A stretch of DNA of 27,306 nt, taken from contig JAKSLX010000030.1 of assembly GCA_024400915.1 (NCBI GenBank), positions 1-27,306 on the forward strand, in the 5' to 3' direction. Below are positions 23,717 to 27,306 of the stretch, one piece after another. Position 1 is the first letter of the stretch, and each line of letters starts with the position of its first letter. Origin of the DNA: Treponema sp. (lineage in GTDB: Bacteria; Spirochaetota; Spirochaetia; Treponematales; Treponemataceae). The position numbers and the translations under genes were made by a program. Below the pieces are notes generated by a model, which was not told where the DNA came from, did no database searches, and saw only the letters and a list, made by a program, of their open reading frames with translations.

Positions 23717-24721
23717 CTAGCGATAGAGTTTTCCATCAAAATATTTTTCCTGAAATTCAATCTGTTTTAGAATTTCTTCATCAGGCACATCCGAACCATC
23801 TTCTGTGACAATCCATTTATCCTCAACATCATTGAACCGGTGATAAACGGCTATGACTTTTCCTGTAAATTCCTCCACAGGTTTTGTTTCGTTCAAAAGA
23901 TAGATATCCTGTTCAGCACCATCTCCCGCAAAGATTCCATCAACATAGCCGTAATTGACAGGATAAACAATATTTGGATGACGGGGATGAGAAGTTCCCA
24001 AGGGTCTATCAATATGTCCGGAAACTTCCTTGCCAATTATTGATGAATAATCAGGCTCCACAAAATCCTTATTCAGAACCGCGGAAATATAATAATGTCT
24101 TCCTTTGCCATAAGCACCATCATGATAGCAATCATCAATATGACGGATGGTACGAATCTTAAAATCTGGCAGAAGTCGCAGAATATCATCCCTGTTAACA
24201 TAAAAATGAGGAACATTCACTTCTGCCCCTTCGGTTTTCAGGATGCTGTTTTCATCAATCTTTGGAAAATTTCCTTCCGTAAAAGACCATGCGTCCTTAG
24301 AACAAAGCGTAAAGAATATTTTTCCGTTTGGGCGGAGGACTCTTCTTATCTCGTTCATGATTCCGGCAAAGCCTTCCGTGTCAGTATGGGAGATGACATG
24401 GTAAGAAAAAATACAGTCAAAAGCATTGTCGGCAAAAGGAAGGGATTTCATATCAGCCAACACGCTGCGAATATTCAGGTTCTCTTCTTTCTTCCATTTT
24501 TTCAGATGATCAACCGCATCCTTTGAAATGTCACATGCAGTTACCTTGTATCCGGATTTTGCGAACAGGATTGAATGACGGCCTAATCCGCATCCTAAAT
24601 CCAATACAGATTCACAGCCTTCTTTTTTCCAGTTCACCGCATAGTAATAGCTTTCCTCACATGGATTCAGCCAATAAGAATCGGTAACAACATTCCAGTT
24701 CCAGCCTACAGACTCAGCCAT
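23717..24721 (-). CDS. SAM methyltransferase fused to an inorganic-pyrophosphatase-like domain
   Basis: 334 residues from ATG 24721, which has GAGGAG 9 nt upstream; a GTG six nt earlier is too close to that site. Residues about 1-215 are a class I methyltransferase: VLDLGCGLGRHS (39-50), acidic D64 in ACDIS, ADMKSLPF (89-96) and FDCIFSYHVISH. Residues about 229-334 match the short pyrophosphatase-like proteins of clostridia: IGKEVSGHIDRPLG, HPNIVYPVNYGYVDGI, GDGAEQDIYLL, FTGKVIAVYHR and VEDKWIVTEDG. The D-G-x-x-x-D element of family I pyrophosphatases is kept. The methyl acceptor is unknown. It is first in a minus-strand run with MATE and AlkD. The fusion is clear; whether the second domain splits pyrophosphate is not. 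Confidence 0.85.
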   Translation of the reverse strand: MAESVGWNWNVVTDSYWLNPCEESYYYAVNWKKEGCESVLDLGCGLGRHSILFAKSGYKVTACDISKDAVDHLKKWKKEENLNIRSVLADMKSLPFADNAFDCIFSYHVISHTDTEGFAGIMNEIRRVLRPNGKIFFTLCSKDAWSFTEGNFPKIDENSILKTEGAEVNVPHFYVNRDDILRLLPDFKIRTIRHIDDCYHDGAYGKGRHYYISAVLNKDFVEPDYSSIIGKEVSGHIDRPLGTSHPRHPNIVYPVNYGYVDGIFAGDGAEQDIYLLNETKPVEEFTGKVIAVYHRFNDVEDKWIVTEDGSDVPDEEILKQIEFQEKYFDGKLYR

Positions 24722-24876
24722 TTTCACACTCTCCTCGAATTGATTGTTTACTTTCTAAAATACAATATCTCGATTGAATTTTTATTTTTTGAATCATCAA
24801 TCAAACCATTTATATTCTTAAACGAATTTCATTTTCTTGCAATGTCATTCTGTGGAAATATAAAATTCTTGAAAAA

Positions 24877-24955
24877 AAGATTTCGTTTTTCATTGACAAA
24901 TCAATGCTGCAGGATTATATTAAAACCATACTTGATATTAAGATTCCGTTTTTCA
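24877..24955. repeat. Pair of 16-bp direct repeats flanking the ribbon-helix-helix promoter
   Basis: AAGATTTCGTTTTTCA (24877-24892) and AAGATTCCGTTTTTCA (24940-24955) differ at one base and are spaced 63 bp apart, close to six DNA turns. The first ends at the -35 box and the second lies between the predicted RNA start and the gene. This is a natural layout for autoregulation by the ribbon-helix-helix protein. Confidence 0.6.
24893..24921 (+). promoter_or_regulatory. Sigma70-type promoter of the ribbon-helix-helix gene
   Basis: Perfect TTGACA (24893-24898), a 17-nt spacer, then TATATT (24916-24921). Predicted start near 24928, about 44 nt before the ATG. The strongest promoter match in the window. 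Confidence 0.8.
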
Positions 24956-24971
24956 AAAAAAGAAGGATAAC

Positions 24972-25253
24972 ATGACAGAAATTACTGAAAAGAAAAATAC
25001 TCATGGTGGAGCCAGAGCAGGTTCCGGAAGAAAAAAGACAGGATTGATGACCAAAAGTTATACGATCCATCTTCCACTTGATGTGGCCGAAGAAATGGAG
25101 ACAAGGGCTTCACAACTGAACAAAACAGTAAACAGATATCTTAGGGATATCATCGAAGCAAGCGGCCAGTATGGAAATGTAAATTTGAATGACAAGCTGG
25201 CAGCGTCACAGGAATCCAAGGAGGGCACTTATGTGGTTGATAGCCATAATTAG
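24972..25253 (+). CDS. Ribbon-helix-helix (CopG/Arc-like) DNA-binding protein
   Basis: 93-residue protein. A basic N-terminal arm has GGARAGSGRKK (12-22), a motif frequent in small phage and plasmid DNA-binding proteins. Next comes a short strand, KSYTIHLP (28-35), and two helices, LDVAEEMETRASQLN and TVNRYLRDIIEASG, the ribbon-helix-helix fold. The tail to residue 93 looks disordered. It likely represses its own promoter, given the flanking direct repeats. The start has AGAAGGA about 5 nt before the ATG. Its last 23 nt overlap the next gene, so the two are translationally linked. It could be the antitoxin-like partner of a pair, but nothing in the next gene resembles a known toxin. Confidence 0.82.
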   Translation: MTEITEKKNTHGGARAGSGRKKTGLMTKSYTIHLPLDVAEEMETRASQLNKTVNRYLRDIIEASGQYGNVNLNDKLAASQESKEGTYVVDSHN

Positions 25254-25722
25254 AGATCTGGAAAAAGCATTCGGAGTTGTATTTGCATTCTTTTTAATCA
25301 GCGGAATCGTATTTCTTGTAAAACCTGAAAAAGAGGCAGTCGTCGAGGAAGAAACGGTTGTTCAAAGCATCTATCCTTTTGAATCCAGAGCTTCGCAGGT
25401 TGATGGAAAAGGTCCAAATCTTTACATAACAGTAAAAAATGGATTTTTGAATATCAGTCCTTTGGTAAACAGCAGCTTTGATTACGAGTTATGCCGTCTT
25501 GTTTATTTTGGTGAAGAGACTGAACCTTGTGGATTTGAAATGATCCTTACGGATTACAGCGGAAAAAAGCAGAAAATCTTGTTCCATAGGGGAAAATCTG
25601 GTTTCCATACAAACTGGAAATATAAGATTCATTATTCTGATGAAGCAACCATGGAAAAAGTGAAAGATATTGTGATAGCGGCAAACAAGAACATTTTCTG
25701 TTTTGAATCATCAGAAATTTAG
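25231..25722 (+). CDS. Small membrane protein of unknown function
   Basis: 163 residues from ATG 25231, chosen because AAGGAGGG lies 5 nt before it; a longer frame from 25189 has no ribosome site. One transmembrane helix (about 13-30, FGVVFAFFLISGIVFLV) is followed by an acidic stretch (KPEKEAVVEEETVV), and then a domain of about 120 residues with alternating hydrophobic residues, probably beta-rich. With R8 inside and the acidic side after the helix, the domain is likely outside the cytoplasm. I do not recognise the family. It overlaps the ribbon-helix-helix gene by 23 nt in another frame. A long stem-loop covers its stop codon. Confidence 0.7.
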   Translation: MWLIAIIRDLEKAFGVVFAFFLISGIVFLVKPEKEAVVEEETVVQSIYPFESRASQVDGKGPNLYITVKNGFLNISPLVNSSFDYELCRLVYFGEETEPCGFEMILTDYSGKKQKILFHRGKSGFHTNWKYKIHYSDEATMEKVKDIVIAANKNIFCFESSEI

Positions 25723-25750
25723 GGGAAATCGTTCAAACTAAATTCTGATG
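25709..25750 (+). repeat. Stem-loop spanning the stop codon of the small membrane protein gene
   Basis: CATCAGAAATTTAG (25709-25722) pairs with CTAAATTCTGATG (25738-25750): thirteen pairs with one bulged A around a 15-nt loop. The left arm contains the TAG stop. No T run follows, so it is more like a 3' stabilising or processing hairpin than a terminator. Confidence 0.55.
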
Positions 25751-25800
25751 CGTGGAATTTATCACTCGATGCCACCCACCACTAACACAGGAGAATAATC

Positions 25801-26115
25801 TTGAAATCATTTGCAGAGTTCTATGAAAAATATCCGAATCTCGCTTTTGTGAAAACAAAGATAGAAGTCCGGGATTCTTCCCAGCTTACAGACGAAGTTT
25901 TGATCCTGGATGAAGACACTCCTCCATTGGAACATGGATTTTCGATCATTGTACCTTTGTATGAAAAGGCTTATCCCCATGTATTCAAAGAAGGAACTGC
26001 CATGGAAGTTGGTCTGTATGCCATCGATCTTTGTGAACAAAATGACTGGGATATGAACATCGGTACGTTCAGATACATTTTTGAAAAACTGGAAGAAAGC
26101 CTTGCAGGTGCATGA
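25801..26115 (+). CDS. Small acidic protein of unknown function
   Basis: 104 residues from a TTG start, supported by AGGAG 7 nt upstream. It is acidic and soluble, with no signal peptide or membrane segment. Visible features are EFYEKYPNLAFVKTKIEVRD at the start, a DEDTPPLEHG turn, a VPLYEKAYPHVF middle and a C-terminal helix ending in LEESLAGA. The pattern suggests a compact single domain, but I do not recognise a family. It is 78 nt after the membrane protein gene on the same strand, possibly on the same transcript past the stem-loop. Confidence 0.65.
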   Translation: MKSFAEFYEKYPNLAFVKTKIEVRDSSQLTDEVLILDEDTPPLEHGFSIIVPLYEKAYPHVFKEGTAMEVGLYAIDLCEQNDWDMNIGTFRYIFEKLEESLAGA

Positions 26116-26143
26116 AAACCAACTTGATTTTTATTAAATGATA

Positions 26144-26172
26144 TTGTGAATTTAAAAAAACAGTATTATATT
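26144..26172 (+). promoter_or_regulatory. Promoter of the GT2 glycosyltransferase gene
   Basis: TTGTGA (26144-26149), a 17-nt spacer, TATATT (26167-26172). Predicted start near 26179, leaving a 25-nt leader with a weak AGGA site before the ATG. Confidence 0.55.
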
Positions 26173-26203
26173 GTTTAGGAATTTGAATTCATAATAGGAT
26201 TTT

Positions 26204-27160
26204 ATGATTATGAGTGATCTGGTATCTATTGTTGTTCCTGTTTATAACGTTGAGTTATATCTAGAGAGATGTCTTAACAGCATCATAAATCAGACTTATA
26301 AAAATATTGAAATCATCTGTGTTGATGACGGATCAACAGACAACAGTGGCAATATCTGCGACATATACAAAGAAAAAGATTCACGAATAAAAGTAATTCA
26401 TAAAGAAAATGGCGGATTGAGCGATGCTCGAAATACAGGCTTACTCAATGCCAATGGCAAATGGATTTTATATGTCGATTCTGATGATTACATCGAATTA
26501 GATTCTGTGGAAAAACTGACAGGATGTGTTGCCGACGAGGAAGATGTAGATATAGTTGTTGGGTCAGGAAAAAGAATAGAGAATGGCAAAACAATGTCAT
26601 CTTATAATCACACAAATTTACAAAATAAAAAATATAAAAGCAGAGACTACATATTAAAATCAATTAGAAATCATGAATTTTTTGCTCCGACTTGGCTCAA
26701 TCTATATAAAAAAGATTATTTGCTTAATTCCAATCTTATATTTTATAAAGGCCTTATTTATGAAGACATGGAATTATTGCCAAAACTTTTCTCAAAAGCC
26801 TCGACTGTCTATTTTCTCGATTACCAATTTTACAACTATATAGTAAGACCAGGTTCCATCACCACAAGTTCTAAAATAGAAGATGTTCAATACAGTGCAA
26901 AACTGATTATAAGATCGTGGTACACCACCATTTCACAAATTGAAGACCTTAAGCTCCAAAAAGCAATGTTTTCACATTTTGTAAGAATTTCACTAGGTTT
27001 TGTTGGCAAATTTTCCATTGAAGACAATATATATCCTGATGGCACAGGATTGTTATTCTTCCTGAAAAAAGCCCATGAAATAAAATTAATTGCAGCATGC
27101 ATCATCTATGGAATCTCACGAAAACTGTTCATCAAAATTTTCCAAAAGCTTTATCTCTAA
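26204..27160 (+). CDS. Family 2 glycosyltransferase
   Basis: 318-residue GT-A fold enzyme that transfers a sugar from a nucleotide donor, probably for surface polysaccharide or glycolipid. The N-terminal domain has SIVVPVYNVELYLERCLNSI, VDDGST (40-45), ENGGLSDARNTG (68-79) and the metal-binding DSDD (92-95). The C-terminal half (about 200-318) is less conserved and ends in a basic, partly hydrophobic stretch. Donor and acceptor cannot be read. It starts at ATG 26204 or ATG 26210, both served by TAGGA. The gene is visibly more AT-rich than the rest of the window, which may mean transfer of a polysaccharide cassette. The window ends 146 nt later, so whether it belongs to a cluster is unknown. 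Confidence 0.92.
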   Translation: MIMSDLVSIVVPVYNVELYLERCLNSIINQTYKNIEIICVDDGSTDNSGNICDIYKEKDSRIKVIHKENGGLSDARNTGLLNANGKWILYVDSDDYIELDSVEKLTGCVADEEDVDIVVGSGKRIENGKTMSSYNHTNLQNKKYKSRDYILKSIRNHEFFAPTWLNLYKKDYLLNSNLIFYKGLIYEDMELLPKLFSKASTVYFLDYQFYNYIVRPGSITTSSKIEDVQYSAKLIIRSWYTTISQIEDLKLQKAMFSHFVRISLGFVGKFSIEDNIYPDGTGLLFFLKKAHEIKLIAACIIYGISRKLFIKIFQKLYL

Positions 27161-27171
27161 ATTTCCATATC

Positions 27172-27222
27172 TGATTATTATATGAATAAAAGCCCAATGG
27201 ACTGATTTATATGTAATAATCA
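27172..27222. repeat. Inverted repeat after the glycosyltransferase gene
   Basis: TGATTATTA (27172-27180) and TAATAATCA (27214-27222) are perfect complements. The stem can extend inward by about four more pairs, including G-U. The loop is long (about 25-33 nt) and no T run follows, so it is a weak terminator candidate at best. Confidence 0.35.
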
Positions 27223-27296
27223 TCTAATTATTCTGTCATCCAACCCACTATTTCTTAGAAACCTCTAATCTTTCCCTAATAAACGCCTAAGACACC

Positions 27297-27302
27297 TATA
27301 AT
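27297..27302 (+). promoter_or_regulatory. TATAAT at the window edge
   Basis: Perfect TATAAT four bases before the end of the window, without a clear -35. By analogy with other genes here it could be the -10 of a gene starting just outside the window. Nothing else is seen in 27223-27306. Confidence 0.3.
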
Positions 27303-27306
27303 ATCA

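Noticed and set aside
25189..25230. Longer N-terminus for the small membrane protein from ATG 25189
   Set aside because: No ribosome site precedes it, and the added basic residues lie in the well-coded region of the upstream gene. ATG 25231 has AAGGAGGG at the right distance.
1..27306. CRISPR arrays, tRNA or rRNA genes, insertion sequences, phage genes
   Set aside because: No regularly spaced repeats, cloverleaf-like segments, rRNA-like stretches, transposase motifs or phage structural genes were seen on either strand.

Overview
The window looks like chromosome from a gut- or rumen-type spirochaete close to Treponema (inferred from the gene set, not proven). The signs are a moderate-to-low G+C content, EAL signalling proteins with decayed GGDEF domains, lipoprotein-anchored transporters and esterases, an anaerobic indolepyruvate:ferredoxin oxidoreductase, and a rich set of plant-polysaccharide enzymes. 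I see no rRNA, tRNA, CRISPR array, transposase or phage structural gene.

Layout. (1) 1-2620, minus: iorA-iorB, ending in a clear terminator. iorA carries a GC-rich, multi-palindromic in-frame insertion. (2) 2778-5541: an EAL protein, then a 3' remnant of a ferredoxin-type aldo/keto reductase, then a small coiled-coil protein on the minus strand. (3) 5573-8012: a three-gene polar amino-acid ABC transporter with its own promoter, a terminator-like hairpin in the leader and a shared terminator. (4) 9722-8028, minus: nitroreductase, YgjP-like metalloprotease and a tRNA-binding-domain protein, directly behind the glycosidase genes. (5) 9745-18431: a carbohydrate region. An esterase lipoprotein and a domain-inverted GH3 beta-glucosidase lie on the minus strand. 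A GH1 beta-glucosidase and an AraC-type regulator diverge from them on the plus strand. Next come an orphan sugar-binding protein and an exported GH5 endoglucanase on the minus strand. (6) 18432-18782: a 351-bp intergenic stretch rich in dyads. (7) 18783-20699: a membrane-anchored EAL protein. (8) 20809-24721: YqiA-like esterase, AlkD-like DNA glycosylase, MATE exporter, and a methyltransferase fused to a pyrophosphatase-like domain. (9) 24893-27306: a ribbon-helix-helix regulator overlapping a small membrane protein, a small unknown protein and an AT-rich GT2 glycosyltransferase.

How the parts work together (inference). Exported GH5 cuts beta-glucan outside the cytoplasm, the lipoprotein esterase removes acyl groups, and the binding protein captures oligosaccharides for a permease encoded elsewhere. 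Cytoplasmic GH1 and GH3 enzymes then release glucose. The AraC regulator and several dyads next to these genes are the likely control points. The most unusual items are the palindromic insertion inside iorA, repeated placement of TATAAT 7-11 nt before start codons, the methyltransferase-pyrophosphatase fusion, the aldo/keto reductase remnant, and the direct repeats that bracket the ribbon-helix-helix promoter.
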